Shown: positions 44,331 through 53,660, counted from the stretch's first letter. The stretch: 64,000 nt of DNA from Bacillus pumilus (GCF_009937765.1 NZ_CP047089.1:3408272-3472271); one strand, 5' to 3'. Translations and numbers: made by a program. Notes: a model not told the origin generated them from the sequence alone.

Positions 44331-46643
44331 TTGAAATGCGCACGACGACATGATCGAACGATCTCATTACATACGTATTCGAGAGAACATTATCAATTCC
44401 TCCATGACGAGGGAAAAAAAGGGCATTTATTCTGCCCATATTGCGGCCAACCCATCTTTTTCAGATTAAATATACATGAAAAACCTGCCTTTATTCATAA
44501 ACATATGTCTCAGCAAGAGATATGTGAACAAGCAGAAGAACAAGAAGTTCAGAAAAAACACGCAGAACAAAAGGAAAGTGCTTCTTATAAAGAACGTGGG
44601 GGCTTCCGTTTTCCAACAGGCAAACAAATCATCTCGCAAACGAATGATTCATATGAGTGGCAGGAACCAAGGTCGATTCAATTTAGCGATGCATTACATT
44701 TAGAAGAGAATGAACAAGCACATACCATCGATCTCTTTCCACATATCACCTTTAGCACACCGCAGCTTCAAGCTGTCACACATAAAGACGGTCCAATGCT
44801 TGTACTGGCTGGCGCTGGTAGCGGGAAAACAAGAGTCCTGACAGCAAGAGCGGCTTATCTCATGTCACATCATCACATTCCTGCTCACCACATCTTACTC
44901 GTGACGTTCACCACAAAAGCCAGTAGTGAAATGAAAGAAAGACTGCGCAAGCAATATCAGCTGCACCCATCACAAGCAAGCCAAGTGGTGACAGGCACCT
45001 TCCACAGTCTTTTTTATAAAATGCTGCTTCACGATGACGCAAACAAATGGAACGGCCAGCACCTGATCAAGTTTGATTGGCAGAAAGAGCAGTACATTCG
45101 GAAAGCCATCATGAATGAAGGACTTGATGAAAAAGACTACCCTACCGATCAAGTCCTGCAATCAATCGGCTATTGGAAAAATGCTTTCTTACCAGGCGAC
45201 CTTCCTGATTTGAAGGATGAAAAGGAAAAACACATGTGGACGATCTATCAATCTTATGAACAGCAAAAACGAGACAATCAGCAATTTGACTTTGATGACA
45301 TGGCGATTGCCTGCTTGCACATGCTGACAGAACAGCCTGAACTGCTGAAACGGTATCAAGACCGGTTCCAATATATATTGGTGGATGAATTTCAGGATAT
45401 AAATCCAGTTCAATATCAATTGATTCAGCTATTAGCTGGAGAATCTGAGCAGCTATTTTGTGTCGGTGATGATGATCAAGCCATTTATGCCTTTAGGGGC
45501 AGTAATCCTGCTTTCATTCTTGAATTCAAACGGGACTACCCTTCGGCTCAGATTGTCCATTTACATGCCAATTACCGCTCGCATCATACGATTGTCGCAA
45601 GTGCCGATGCCATTATTAAGAAAAATCAGCATCGTTATGAGAAAACATTAAAAGCCGTCCGATCGGAGACGATCCCTCCTACGCTCTTTTATCCATATGA
45701 CGAGGAAGAGGAAGCGACCATGATCGTGGCAGATATTCAGGAGAAAATTAAAAACGGCGCAAAGCCGAACGATATCTGCGTGCTCTTTCGCACCAATACG
45801 GGAGGCCGTGCGATTTATGAGCGTCTGCATCAATCTGCGATTCCATATGAGACGGAGGCTGGTGTCAAAGCCTTCTACAGCAGACGAATTGTTCGAGTTC
45901 TTCTCGCCTTTCTCTCTTTAAGTCAGGATGCTGATGATGTGCCCGCTATGAAACAGCTGCTTCCGGTATTCTTTTTAAAGCAGCAGACCTTAAACACAAT
46001 GAAGGCGTTGACCATTACGGAAGATTGTTCAATGGTCGACGCACTCGGAAAACTAACAGATATTCAGCCGTTTCAACAGAAAAAGTTACAATCCATTGTC
46101 CCTCTGTTCCGCACGTTACGAAATTTAAAGCCGTCTGACGCTGTGGCATTTATTGAACAAAAGATGGGGCTAGGTGATTACTTAAAAAAACGAGTGAATG
46201 ATACGAATGTGCTTGAAAAAGGGACGGATGACGTACGAGATGTGAAAACTGCTGCCAAACGCTTTGAAACGATTGAAGCCTTTCTCGCACATGCCGAACA
46301 TATGAAGTCTGCCGAAAAGGAAAAAACAGACGAACCAGGTGTTCAGCTCATGACGATCCACCGTGCAAAGGGACTGGAATTCCAAACGGTGTACATCACT
46401 TGTGTGGTCGACGGGGCACTTCCACATGATTTCTCACTCGATGAACTCAGAAACGGCGATGAAGAAGCCTTGGAAGAAGAGCGCCGTTTATTATACGTGG
46501 CTATGACAAGAGCTGAACAATCTCTTTATCTATCGGTTCCATCGTTTAGACGAGGGAAAACCGCTCATCGCTCGCGTTTTTTATATCCCCTTCTAAAGAA
46601 AAATCGAGCATTATTCACAGAAAAACAACAGGCTCCCCTTTAA
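44331..46643 (+). CDS. yjcD: UvrD/Rep-type superfamily 1 DNA helicase with N-terminal zinc-finger region (YjcD)
   Basis: A 770-aa protein. Residues ~30-60 have a zinc-ribbon-like CPYCG plus H-x3-H, followed by the helicase core: Walker A AGAGSGKTR (~160), motif Ia TFTTKASSEM, motif II VDEFQDINPVQ, motif III GDDDQAIYAFRGS, motif V TIHRAKGLEFQTVY and motif VI VAMTRAEQSLYLS. It unwinds DNA 3' to 5' in repair or recombination. TTG start with TTGGAGGAC upstream. Conserved as B. subtilis YjcD next to spoVIF. Confidence 0.93.
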   Translation: MKCARRHDRTISLHTYSREHYQFLHDEGKKGHLFCPYCGQPIFFRLNIHEKPAFIHKHMSQQEICEQAEEQEVQKKHAEQKESASYKERGGFRFPTGKQIISQTNDSYEWQEPRSIQFSDALHLEENEQAHTIDLFPHITFSTPQLQAVTHKDGPMLVLAGAGSGKTRVLTARAAYLMSHHHIPAHHILLVTFTTKASSEMKERLRKQYQLHPSQASQVVTGTFHSLFYKMLLHDDANKWNGQHLIKFDWQKEQYIRKAIMNEGLDEKDYPTDQVLQSIGYWKNAFLPGDLPDLKDEKEKHMWTIYQSYEQQKRDNQQFDFDDMAIACLHMLTEQPELLKRYQDRFQYILVDEFQDINPVQYQLIQLLAGESEQLFCVGDDDQAIYAFRGSNPAFILEFKRDYPSAQIVHLHANYRSHHTIVASADAIIKKNQHRYEKTLKAVRSETIPPTLFYPYDEEEEATMIVADIQEKIKNGAKPNDICVLFRTNTGGRAIYERLHQSAIPYETEAGVKAFYSRRIVRVLLAFLSLSQDADDVPAMKQLLPVFFLKQQTLNTMKALTITEDCSMVDALGKLTDIQPFQQKKLQSIVPLFRTLRNLKPSDAVAFIEQKMGLGDYLKKRVNDTNVLEKGTDDVRDVKTAAKRFETIEAFLAHAEHMKSAEKEKTDEPGVQLMTIHRAKGLEFQTVYITCVVDGALPHDFSLDELRNGDEEALEEERRLLYVAMTRAEQSLYLSVPSFRRGKTAHRSRFLYPLLKKNRALFTEKQQAPL

Positions 46644-46664
46644 GCGGAGAGCCTGTTGTTTATT
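46626..46664. terminator. bidirectional terminator between yjcD and spoVIF
   Basis: AACAGGCTC / GAGAGCCTGTT stem between convergent genes, with A-run and T-run on either side. Confidence 0.85.
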
Positions 46665-46917
46665 TTTTGTTGTTCATCATTTTAGCGATGGTATTGAAAT
46701 CAAGCTTTTCTTTTCCACTTGTAATCGATTGAACGATTTTGTCTTCCATTTCTTTCGGTACACGTTTATTTGCAAGCTGTGCTACTTTTTTAATGACGCC
46801 TCGAACCGTTGCTTCATCTTTAAAGTTCGCATTTTGCAAAGAACCTGCCAGTTTAAAGACATCGTTCATATTCACACCCGTTTTATTTTCAACGCTTTTA
46901 AAGAATTTATTATCCAT
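46660..46917 (-). CDS. spoVIF: stage VI sporulation protein F
   Basis: An 85-aa helical protein (MDNKFFKSVENKTGVNMNDVFKLAGSLQ ... KRVPKEMEDKIVQSI). It corresponds to SpoVIF (YjcC) of B. subtilis, needed for coat assembly and expression of sigma-K/GerE-dependent coat genes. It lies beside the coat cluster cotV-Z, as in B. subtilis. AGGAGGCAT precedes the ATG. Confidence 0.9.
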   Translation of the reverse strand: MDNKFFKSVENKTGVNMNDVFKLAGSLQNANFKDEATVRGVIKKVAQLANKRVPKEMEDKIVQSITSGKEKLDFNTIAKMMNNKK

Positions 46918-47055
46918 TCATATGCCTCCTCTTTGTGGAGTAATCACCTTACTATATGAAAATAGGCGAGATATGTGCCTATCCTAAAGCCTTGTTTGCC
47001 CAAAGAGAAAGGAAAGCAAAAGGCTCCCCCATTGCTTCCCTCACCTTCTTACTGT

Positions 47056-47193
47056 TTAGTTAAAGAAAGAAGCACCAACGATGATTAGAAGGATGAAAAG
47101 CACAACGACAAGAACAAATGTTGATCCATATCCGCCGCCGTAACCTCCGCCGTAGCCGCCGCAAGAACCGCCACCGTAACCGTAACAACTCAT
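47056..47193 (-). CDS. yjcZ: YjcZ-family small sporulation membrane protein
   Basis: A 45-aa protein: Gly/Tyr-rich N-terminus (SCYGYGGG ... GGYGGGYGS), then a single transmembrane helix ([19 protein letters not shown]). This is the YjcZ/sporulation membrane peptide family. ATG 47193 is 6-7 nt after GAGGAGGTGC. Spore-associated role by family. Confidence 0.9.
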   Translation of the reverse strand: MSCYGYGGGSCGGYGGGYGGGYGSTFVLVVVLFILLIIVGASFFN

Positions 47194-47277
47194 ATATAAG
47201 CACCTCCTCTTCTCCCTTACAAAATATGAAAAATACAACAAATGGTTTGGACGATCACATAAAAAAGTGCGGAATTT

Positions 47278-47499
47278 TTATTTCTGCTGTTTAAAGACGT
47301 AATCTACCTCTCCATGACGCACCATGAATGCTTCTGTTTCTTTCGCAAAAGCATCCATCTTCACGCTAAATGCTTTTAAATGCTCTTCAAGATCCTGCGC
47401 TTTATCCGCTAGATCCATTTCAACCTTTTCGTGCGCTTGCTCTTTCCCATCATGGGGTTTAGTGAACAAGGAACCGATTAATTGTTCGAATGCATCCAT
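47278..47499 (-). CDS. small hypothetical coiled-coil protein
   Basis: A 73-aa acidic/basic helical protein (AHEKVEMDLADKAQDLEEHLKAFSVKMDAFAKETEAFMVRHG) with heptad-like spacing. Start ATG 47499 after AAGGGGTGA. Near sporulation genes, so a spore role is possible. Family not recognised. Confidence 0.7.
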   Translation of the reverse strand: MDAFEQLIGSLFTKPHDGKEQAHEKVEMDLADKAQDLEEHLKAFSVKMDAFAKETEAFMVRHGEVDYVFKQQK

Positions 47500-47549
47500 T
47501 CTGGTCACCCCTTCTCTCTTACATATGCATCACTCAAAAAAAGGGCAAC

Positions 47550-47577
47550 AAAAAAACCGGATAAATCCGGCTTTTGT
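47550..47577 (-). terminator. terminator of the 47586 gene
   Basis: GCCGGATTTATCCGG hairpin followed by a run of T on the minus strand. Confidence 0.85.
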
Positions 47578-47585
47578 TTTCTCTT

Positions 47586-47714
47586 CTATTGAGGTTTCTT
47601 TTTCTTTCCACAGCCGCAGCCTGCTTTTTTGATTTTCTTCGTATAAACAGATTGTTGATTTGACTGCGCTGGATAACCTTGAAGCATATGTGACGGCGTT
47701 TCAGTTGGTTTCAT
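47586..47714 (-). CDS. small basic Cys-containing protein (42 aa)
   Basis: Starts MKPTETPSHMLQGYPAQ and ends with a Cys-Gly-Lys cluster (AGCGCGKKKKPQ). ATG with AAGGAAGG upstream and its own terminator. The C-G-C-G-K tail resembles small spore-coat or germination-type peptides, but no family is certain. Confidence 0.65.
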   Translation of the reverse strand: MKPTETPSHMLQGYPAQSNQQSVYTKKIKKAGCGCGKKKKPQ

Positions 47715-47785
47715 CGCAACCCTTCCTTTCCTATTCCATGATAGTATATGCATGTTTTGAAAGCGTGTCTGATCAGAATGCCTGT

Positions 47786-48205
47786 TTATTTCACCAGTTT
47801 TGAGACAATTGCTTCAATAATGCCTGCTGCTGCGGCAATGGCTAATAGTAAATTAAGCCACATGCTGATGACAGGAAATAGTATGTATATCAGAAGTAAT
47901 GCAGCAGTGCACCACATACCAGTACACCAATAACAGCTTAACAGCTCTCCTATCCAAGACCGCAGCCCTTTCCCTTTAATGATGATATATGTCTCTACTT
48001 CACCTTGTTCATTGACCTCTTCTTGTTCTTCATGAAATAAACGGCGGAAAGGCGCAGTAATGGTATCAAACACAACGAGCCTCGTCAGTCTAAAGGATGC
48101 GAGGGCAAACAAGAGAAATGACAAAGTACCGCTCAGGAGCCTCCACCTCCTTCTTTCTTCTTTTTTGCGTCCTTTCTTTATATATGCAAAAAGAAAGACC
48201 GCCAT
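47786..48205 (-). CDS. yjcA: YjcA-like DUF1360 membrane protein
   Basis: A DUF1360 protein with transmembrane helices at about 25-45, 95-115 and 118-135 and the family motif S-C-Y-W-C-T-G-M-W-C before helix two. DUF1360 proteins are sporulation-associated. The start is uncertain: ATG 48205 gives 139 aa with a basic N-terminus, but AAGGAGGTGG lies inside that frame before LLSGTLSF, so a non-ATG start near 48140 may be used. Conserved next to cotV. Confidence 0.85.
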   Translation of the reverse strand: MAVFLFAYIKKGRKKEERRRWRLLSGTLSFLLFALASFRLTRLVVFDTITAPFRRLFHEEQEEVNEQGEVETYIIIKGKGLRSWIGELLSCYWCTGMWCTAALLLIYILFPVISMWLNLLLAIAAAAGIIEAIVSKLVK

Positions 48206-48313
48206 GATGAATCGAGCGGAAATAAAATTGGGTTGTACTTTTTCACACTTTCCGATTCCACCTTGAGCCTCTGCTGCATTAAATAATGTATAGATAAGAA
48301 AGGAGTGAAAGTA

Positions 48314-48700
48314 TTGTCTATTGAAGAAAGTGCTGATTTATTATACACACAACTGTTAAACGAATTAATCAGCAATTATGATGATTTCATTGAGATCAAA
48401 GATTCCGAAAATGTCACGATTCATAAAACAGATGTAACAGCCGCACTCTCCCTTCAAGCGACCGTAACGACAATCATTACTCTTTTAATCCAACTTCTTG
48501 TACCTGACGATGAACTGGCTACAGAAATCACAGATCAGCTTTTAGCCACACAACAAGTGACCGTCCAAAAGAAGACTGTGATCCAAATCATCAATTGCTA
48601 TAACGTCACGATTACATTATCAGACGCATCTATTATGAACTCTGTCCAAATCCTCACTCAAACATTGAATGTGCTATTAGTTGAAGCCGGCATTCTTTGA
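48314..48700 (+). CDS. cotV: spore coat protein CotV
   Basis: Insoluble-fraction coat protein, about 128 aa, TTG start (M-S-I-E-E as in B. subtilis CotV) with AAAGGAG at 48299-48304. It has the CotX/CotV repeat domain: VTIHKTDVTAALSLQATVTTIITLLIQLL, then IQIINCYNVTITLSDASIMNSVQILTQTLNVLL. First gene of cotV-W-X-Y-Z, made in the mother cell late in sporulation (sigma-K and GerE in B. subtilis). Confidence 0.92.
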   Translation: MSIEESADLLYTQLLNELISNYDDFIEIKDSENVTIHKTDVTAALSLQATVTTIITLLIQLLVPDDELATEITDQLLATQQVTVQKKTVIQIINCYNVTITLSDASIMNSVQILTQTLNVLLVEAGIL

Positions 48701-48744
48701 CCCTTTCTTTTTCTAACATTATGTATGAAAGAGGTGAAATAATC

Positions 48745-49080
48745 GTGGCTGAAGAGAACGAAAAAAAGGAATTTCAAATCAATACTGAGGTTGATCCATT
48801 AACGAGTCTTCTTGTGAGTGATATTTTAAACAAAAACAATATCACAGATGATCAGAAAGCAAACATTTCAGATGATCAAAGAAGAATGATTTTGAAATTA
48901 GTTGAGGACTTACAAAAGAAAGCAGATGACTTCGTACAGCAGCAGCAGGAGAAAAAAAGGCAGGCTGAGGCAGCAAAACATGTCGAAGAAGTAGCGCCTG
49001 AACCGCAAGTACGTCCAAAACGAAATTCACTTCGAGATCGTATTCAGCAGCGCCGTGATGCGCAGCGAAACAACGATTAA
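48745..49080 (+). CDS. cotW: spore coat protein CotW
   Basis: A 111-aa coat protein, start GTG 48745 after AGAGGTG. Motifs: VDPLTSLLVSDIL, DDQRRMILKLVEDLQKKADDF, then a Gln/Lys-rich helix and a basic end (LRDRIQQRRDAQRNN), matching CotW. It follows cotV closely. Confidence 0.9.
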   Translation: MAEENEKKEFQINTEVDPLTSLLVSDILNKNNITDDQKANISDDQRRMILKLVEDLQKKADDFVQQQQEKKRQAEAAKHVEEVAPEPQVRPKRNSLRDRIQQRRDAQRNND

Positions 49081-49168
49081 ATAAAAATGGGTTGCGTGAT
49101 AGGGTAAATGCCCGAGACAAAACGACGCATGCCAGCATTTAATAAAGTAAACGGAAGGAGGAATAGAA

Positions 49169-49648
49169 ATGGATTCTAAACCATATTCTTGGGTCGCTCT
49201 AGATCGTAACTGTACACACCACGGCGATTACAACTATGAAAGAAAAGCTGTTTGTGACGGCAACTATTATGATGATGAAGACGTCTTGCAAGATTTTGAT
49301 CAAGTGAGTGTGACAAAGCAGACATCTGAGGAAGTCATTATTGTTAGAGACTCTTGTGACATTAATGTCTCTTCTGTTGATGCACAGGTTGCAGCATCTA
49401 TCCAAGTAGCAGTTCAAACAGCGATCATTACCATTACAAACATCTCAATCGCAGACGGTGATTTAGCTGACCGCGTTACACAAGATCTCTTACAAGCCGC
49501 TACTCACAAACAAACAAACCGCCAGAAACTTGTCATCGAAAACTCTAGAAACGTTACAGTATCAACAATCGATGCGGATATCTCGATCGCGATTCAAACA
49601 CTTACTCAAACACTTGTTGCGACAATCGTTGCAATCGGTATCCTCTAA
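49169..49648 (+). CDS. cotX: spore coat protein CotX
   Basis: A 159-aa coat protein related to CotV. After an N-terminus with scattered Cys (CTHHGDYNY, CDGNYYDDED) it has two tandem CotX repeats (VIIVRDSCDINVSSVDAQVAASIQVAVQTAIITI and LVIENSRNVTVSTIDADISIAIQTLTQTLVATI). GGAAGGAGG precedes the ATG. Expected in the spore crust/outer coat. Confidence 0.94.
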   Translation: MDSKPYSWVALDRNCTHHGDYNYERKAVCDGNYYDDEDVLQDFDQVSVTKQTSEEVIIVRDSCDINVSSVDAQVAASIQVAVQTAIITITNISIADGDLADRVTQDLLQAATHKQTNRQKLVIENSRNVTVSTIDADISIAIQTLTQTLVATIVAIGIL

Positions 49649-49653
49649 TGTCC

Positions 49654-49684
49654 AAAAGCAGAGCGAAAAGCTCTGCTTTTCCTT
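49654..49684 (+). terminator. terminator of cotX
   Basis: AAAAGCAGAGC / GCTCTGCTTTT stem and loop. Confidence 0.85.
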
Positions 49685-49794
49685 TTATAAAAATACAACA
49701 AATATAAATGGTCATTTACCCACACCAACTAGAGGGCGCATACATATGTTGTTAAGGACTAAAGTCAAATACCTTGTTAAAGGAGCTGAAATCC

Positions 49795-50286
49795 ATGAGC
49801 TGCGGAAAACACCATGGCCGACATGATGAAAACTGTGTATGCGATGCGGTTGATAAGATTTTAGCAGAGCAGGAAGCTGTAGAAGATAAATGTCCTACAA
49901 GCTGCTACAGTAATTTATTAAGCCCGACAGTTTCTGGAAAAGATACCATTCCGTTTTTACTTTTTGATAAAAAGGGCGGATTGTTTTCTACTTTCGGAAA
50001 CATTGGAGGATTTGTTGACGATTGCCAATGCTTCGAATCCATTTTCTTCCGGGTTGAAAAATTAAACGACTGCTGTGCTACGTTATCTGTATTAAGACCT
50101 GTTGATGTACACGGACATACGCTGAGCGTTTGTCACCCTTGTGACCCTGACTTCTTTGGTTTAGAGAAAACAGACTTTTGTATCGAGGTTGATCTAAACT
50201 GCTTCTGCGCAATCCAATGTTTAAACCCAGAACTAGTAGACAGAGTCATGCCAACGAAAGATAAAAAGCATCATCACCACGGCTAA
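49795..50286 (+). CDS. cotY: spore coat/crust protein CotY
   Basis: A 163-aa Cys-rich crust protein. It starts [14 protein letters not shown] and has conserved [10 protein letters not shown], then [25 protein letters not shown] and [13 protein letters not shown]. It ends in a His tail (HHHHG). CotY and CotZ build the spore crust lattice. AAAGGAG precedes the ATG at 49795. A GGGCGCATACATATG sequence upstream (49733) looks like a sigma-K -10 region. Confidence 0.95.
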   Translation: MSCGKHHGRHDENCVCDAVDKILAEQEAVEDKCPTSCYSNLLSPTVSGKDTIPFLLFDKKGGLFSTFGNIGGFVDDCQCFESIFFRVEKLNDCCATLSVLRPVDVHGHTLSVCHPCDPDFFGLEKTDFCIEVDLNCFCAIQCLNPELVDRVMPTKDKKHHHHG

Positions 50287-50491
50287 ACCGATCGGCCGCT
50301 CATCTAACTTGTCATGAGTCAAAGCATCCCCTTCCTTACGAATGACAGTCAATCGTGCGGAGCAGTCAGCATAAGAGCTGCCGCTTCCGCATTGATTGAA
50401 AGTAGAAGTATCAACCGGCAAAATAAAAAGCTTGTAGATGATGACAGTGCTCAAACACTCAAACAAATTTCCTAGTATAGGAGGGTTGAAT

Positions 50492-50935
50492 ATGAGCCGC
50501 AAACATTCATGGAATTGTGTAGCAGAGGCTGTTGAAAATATTAACGACTTGCAAAATGCCGTTGAAGAAGAATGCCCGACCAGCTGTTACAGCAATCTCC
50601 TTTCTCCATCTCATTCATTAGGTGACACTGTCCCGTTTGTTCTCTTTACATCTAAATCAAAACCATTCGTCGCATTCGGTAACGTCGGAGAAGTAGATGC
50701 AGGTCCTTGCTTCAGCACTACATTTTTCAGAGTCGAACACATCTCTGACCACTGCGCAACACTCAGCTTGCTTATCGCATTTGACAAAGACCGTCATATT
50801 TTAGATTTTACAGATAAAGATTCCGTATGTGATGTGTTCCGATTAGAAAAATCGAAGTATTGCATTGAAGTAGATCTAGACTGCTTCTGCGCAATCGAGT
50901 GCTTAAATCCACGACTCATCAACCGTAACTGCTAA
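50492..50935 (+). CDS. cotZ: spore coat/crust protein CotZ
   Basis: A 147-aa paralogue of CotY with the same Cys pattern ([43 protein letters not shown]). In B. subtilis CotZ nucleates crust assembly at the spore pole. AGGAGGG precedes the ATG. It ends the cot cluster, followed by a terminator and the IS fragments. The 205-nt gap after cotY has no other gene. Confidence 0.95.
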   Translation: MSRKHSWNCVAEAVENINDLQNAVEEECPTSCYSNLLSPSHSLGDTVPFVLFTSKSKPFVAFGNVGEVDAGPCFSTTFFRVEHISDHCATLSLLIAFDKDRHILDFTDKDSVCDVFRLEKSKYCIEVDLDCFCAIECLNPRLINRNC

Positions 50936-50937
50936 CA

Positions 50938-50961
50938 AAAAAAGTCCCTCTATGGGACTTT
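50938..50961 (+). terminator. terminator of cotZ
   Basis: AAAGTCCC / GGGACTTT hairpin. The IS1182-like end (CAGGCTGTCGAG) starts right after it. Confidence 0.85.
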
Positions 50962-51062
50962 CAGGCTGTCGAGAAAATCTCGGCAGCTTTATTTTTTCCT
51001 TAAATTTTCCACCACTCCATTTTATAATAGAGAAAAGCATTCTAAAGGAAGGTGTTTTTCTC

Positions 51063-51226
51063 ATGTTCCACACTAGAAATTCTTCTCAGCACGAAGCCGA
51101 ATTTGTATTGCTCGATCAACTGGTCGAAGAGGATCACCTGCTTCGTAAAATTGATCAGTACATTGATTTTTCATTTATCGTAGATAAAGTAAAACCCTAT
51201 TATAGTGAGAATAAAGGTCGTCCTTT
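51063..51226 (+). pseudogene. IS1182-family transposase, N-terminal fragment
   Basis: ATG after AAGGAAGGTG; MFHTRNSSQHEAEF ... SENKGRP, then it runs into antisense sequence of the opposing copy. It ends at the same codons as the 4281 copy. Confidence 0.8.
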
Positions 51227-51517
51227 GATGTTCAAACCTAAAAACCATCTATACGCCATGTTATAGTAAATTTCTTTTTCGAGTTGTCTTTCAGAACGGA
51301 TACCGTAAAGGTATCCGATAAACATCATTTTGAACAAAATAAGCGGATCAAGGGAAGGACGACCTTTATTTTCACTATAATAGGGTTTTACTTTATCTAC
51401 GATAAATGAAAAATCAATATACTGATCAATTTTACGAAGCAGGTGATCCTCTTCGACCAGTTGATCTAGCAATACAAATTCGGCTTCGTGCTGAGAAGAA
51501 TTTCTAGTGTGGAACAT
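51227..51517 (-). pseudogene. IS1182-family transposase, N-terminal fragment (longer)
   Basis: Reads MFHTRNSS ... GRPSLDPLILFKMMFIGYLYGIRSERQLEKEI, then MAYRWFLGLNI, the conserved start of the family, and breaks there. Catalytic DDE residues are absent. Confidence 0.85.
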
Positions 51518-51620
51518 GAGAAAAACACCTTCCTTTAGAATGCTTTTCTCTATTATAAAATGGAGTGGTGGAAAATTTAAGGGAAAAAATAAAGCTGCCG
51601 AGATTTTCTCGACAGCCTGA

Positions 51621-51647
51621 GGACTTTCTATAGAAGAAAGTCCTTTT
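51621..51647 (-). terminator. terminator of ykuC
   Basis: GGACTTTC / GAAAGTCC stem three nt from the IS end. Confidence 0.8.
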
Positions 51648-51655
51648 CGCTTCAT

Positions 51656-52933
51656 TTATTGCGCGCCTTGACCTTTAAGTTCACGCTGCACATCTAAGTC
51701 ATCAGCTTCTCTGCTGAACTTTGGCAGTGTAAAGAAGTAAAAAAGGAAAACGAGTAAAATAATAACGCCCATTCCGTAATAAATATAAGAAACGTTTGTA
51801 ATGAGTTTTGGAAAAAGTACCGCAATCAAACCTAATGTCATGGATTGAGCAAACATGGTAAGTGGATCAACCCAACCCGACACACGTCCCATCAAACGAG
51901 GGTGGACGATTCTTGGCAGCCAGCCGCCAATGACAATGTTGACTGGGCCAATGCATGTACCAATGACAAATGATGTGACATAAAACAACCATAGTGTGTG
52001 GGTGGAACCAAGTACAAAAATCAGAATGCCTGCAACCAAAATTGGAAGCGACATGAGATATTGCATCTTTACTTTTTTAGCAAGAATAGAGCCCATTAAG
52101 CTGCCAACAAGTAGACCGGCACCAATTGCAATTGTAAAGAACGATGTATGCAGTTCAAAATGGTCCGGTGAAAGGCCATATTTCATTGTAAACATCGGAA
52201 GTACAGCAAATGCGCCATTGACTAGACCAAAAACAAAAAAGCCAAAAATTAAAGAAGCCAACAATTTATTTTTTATAATGTAAAGTATGCCTTCTTTAAA
52301 ATCTTTTAGAGACGTTTTAATGGTCATGCCTCTCCAGCCTGCTTGTCCATTTGGCTGACGTGCTTCAATTGGAATGTTACATGAACGAATCAGGATGCCT
52401 GACACAATAAAACTGATCAAATCAATCGTAATGGCACCGTGGAGTCCAATCGTCTTATACATAATCGCACCGATTCCAACGCCAAATACCATGAATAAAC
52501 TAAATAGCATTTGATTTAAGCCAGCGGCTTTTGCATATTGATCTTTATTTAAAATCGCCTGAACGAGAGAGGCTTCAGCTGGATAGAAGAACTTCGTAAT
52601 GGCACTTCGAATAAACAAGATCAAGAAAATAAGTGGAAGTGAATTAAAATAAATAACAATAAATAAAACAATCGTCAGCCCAGCTCGTATCCAATCGCAA
52701 TTCTCTGCGACTTTTTTACGATCAAAACGATCTGCTACGACACCGACCATAAAAAAGACAAAGATCGTTGGAAGTGAATACATGAGCTCTGCTAATGTGG
52801 CATAGGCGGGCTGATGACTAAAATGATCGAGCAAATAAAAGGCGAACGCCATATTGCCGACTGTTGTCCCCATTTGCGAAGCAAGTGCAGCAAAAAAGAG
52901 ACGAACAAAATTTCTGTTTTTAAAAATATCCAT
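51656..52933 (-). CDS. ykuC: MFS transporter (YkuC-like)
   Basis: A 425-aa major facilitator with 12 predicted helices, of the macrolide/drug-efflux MFS_3 type (N-terminal FKNRNFVRLFFAALASQMGTTVGNMAFAFYLLDH, then the ADRFDRKKV loop). It is placed as YkuC by its position before ykuD-ykuE. Substrate unknown; drug efflux is plausible. Confidence 0.85.
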   Translation of the reverse strand: MDIFKNRNFVRLFFAALASQMGTTVGNMAFAFYLLDHFSHQPAYATLAELMYSLPTIFVFFMVGVVADRFDRKKVAENCDWIRAGLTIVLFIVIYFNSLPLIFLILFIRSAITKFFYPAEASLVQAILNKDQYAKAAGLNQMLFSLFMVFGVGIGAIMYKTIGLHGAITIDLISFIVSGILIRSCNIPIEARQPNGQAGWRGMTIKTSLKDFKEGILYIIKNKLLASLIFGFFVFGLVNGAFAVLPMFTMKYGLSPDHFELHTSFFTIAIGAGLLVGSLMGSILAKKVKMQYLMSLPILVAGILIFVLGSTHTLWLFYVTSFVIGTCIGPVNIVIGGWLPRIVHPRLMGRVSGWVDPLTMFAQSMTLGLIAVLFPKLITNVSYIYYGMGVIILLVFLFYFFTLPKFSREADDLDVQRELKGQGAQ

Positions 52934-53006
52934 AAATACGCTCCTTAACCTGAAGATCCCACTTTACATCATATAAAATTTTAAGCATTCATACAATTAA
53001 TTTCTA

Positions 53007-53504
53007 TTACTGGCTAATGGTCACAGGTGTTCCATTTGGAACGATTGAAGCAAGTTCGATGACATTCTGATTATACATACGAATGCATCCTCTAGACACA
53101 GCTTTACCAATTGAAGACGGGTTATTCGTACCGTGAATGCCGTAATGAACTTTCGAGAGGCTCAGCCAATAGGCGCCAAAGGGACCTCCTGGGTTTGGCT
53201 GTCTGTTCACAATATAATAAGAACCTGTCGGTGTCATATTTAAAATTCTTCCTGTTGCAATCGGATACGACCGAATCAGCTCTGATCCAGAAAACAAGAC
53301 GAGACGTTTGCTTGAAATTGAAACAGAGATGCGGTAAGGGATCGTATTTGGATCGGGCAGACCAGGAATGATGATGACCTCATTTTGTACCGGCTCTTGG
53401 CCTTGCAGTGAAGGGTTTGCAGCCTTTAAAGCATCTGTTGTTGTTCGAAAATCAAGCGCTATAGAAGCAAGCGTTTCTCCGCGTTTTACCGTATATCGCA
53501 GCAC
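53007..53504 (-). CDS. ykuD: L,D-transpeptidase with LysM domain (YkuD)
   Basis: A 165-aa protein: LysM at residues ~3-48 (YTVKRGETLASIALDF...PSLQGQEPVQNEVIIIPG) and an YkuD catalytic domain with HGTNNPSSIGKAVSRGCIRM (Cys nucleophile, His). It forms 3-3 crosslinks in spore or cell wall peptidoglycan. GTG 53504 was chosen because the next residues (VLRYTVK) align with the start of B. subtilis YkuD; a TTG three nt upstream is also possible. Confidence 0.95.
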   Translation of the reverse strand: MLRYTVKRGETLASIALDFRTTTDALKAANPSLQGQEPVQNEVIIIPGLPDPNTIPYRISVSISSKRLVLFSGSELIRSYPIATGRILNMTPTGSYYIVNRQPNPGGPFGAYWLSLSKVHYGIHGTNNPSSIGKAVSRGCIRMYNQNVIELASIVPNGTPVTISQ

Positions 53505-53660
53505 CAAAGGACACTCCTTTTGCTCAAATAAAAGAAGCCATGATACCCGTCACTTGCTATATATATGGACGGAATCAGGCTAAGGAAGGTTTCTCCTAAC
53601 ATATGTCATGAGAAAGATCTTTGATTATGTATATGCACAAGGAAGCGGTTTGGCTTCTGT

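Larger units (their letters stand above)
50963..51618. mobile_element. two IS1182-like left-end fragments, head to head
   Basis: 50963-51226 is a plus-strand left end (terminal palindrome GCTGTCGAG / CTCGGCAGC, promoter region, transposase codons 1-52). 51227-51618 is a minus-strand left end that keeps more of the transposase (about 97 codons). They meet at about 51221-51226. The plus copy shares base variants with the 4281-4541 copy (for example ATTCTCACT, GATCGAGC), whereas the minus copy differs (ATTTTCACT, GATCTAGC). Each outer end abuts a terminator. Confidence 0.85.
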
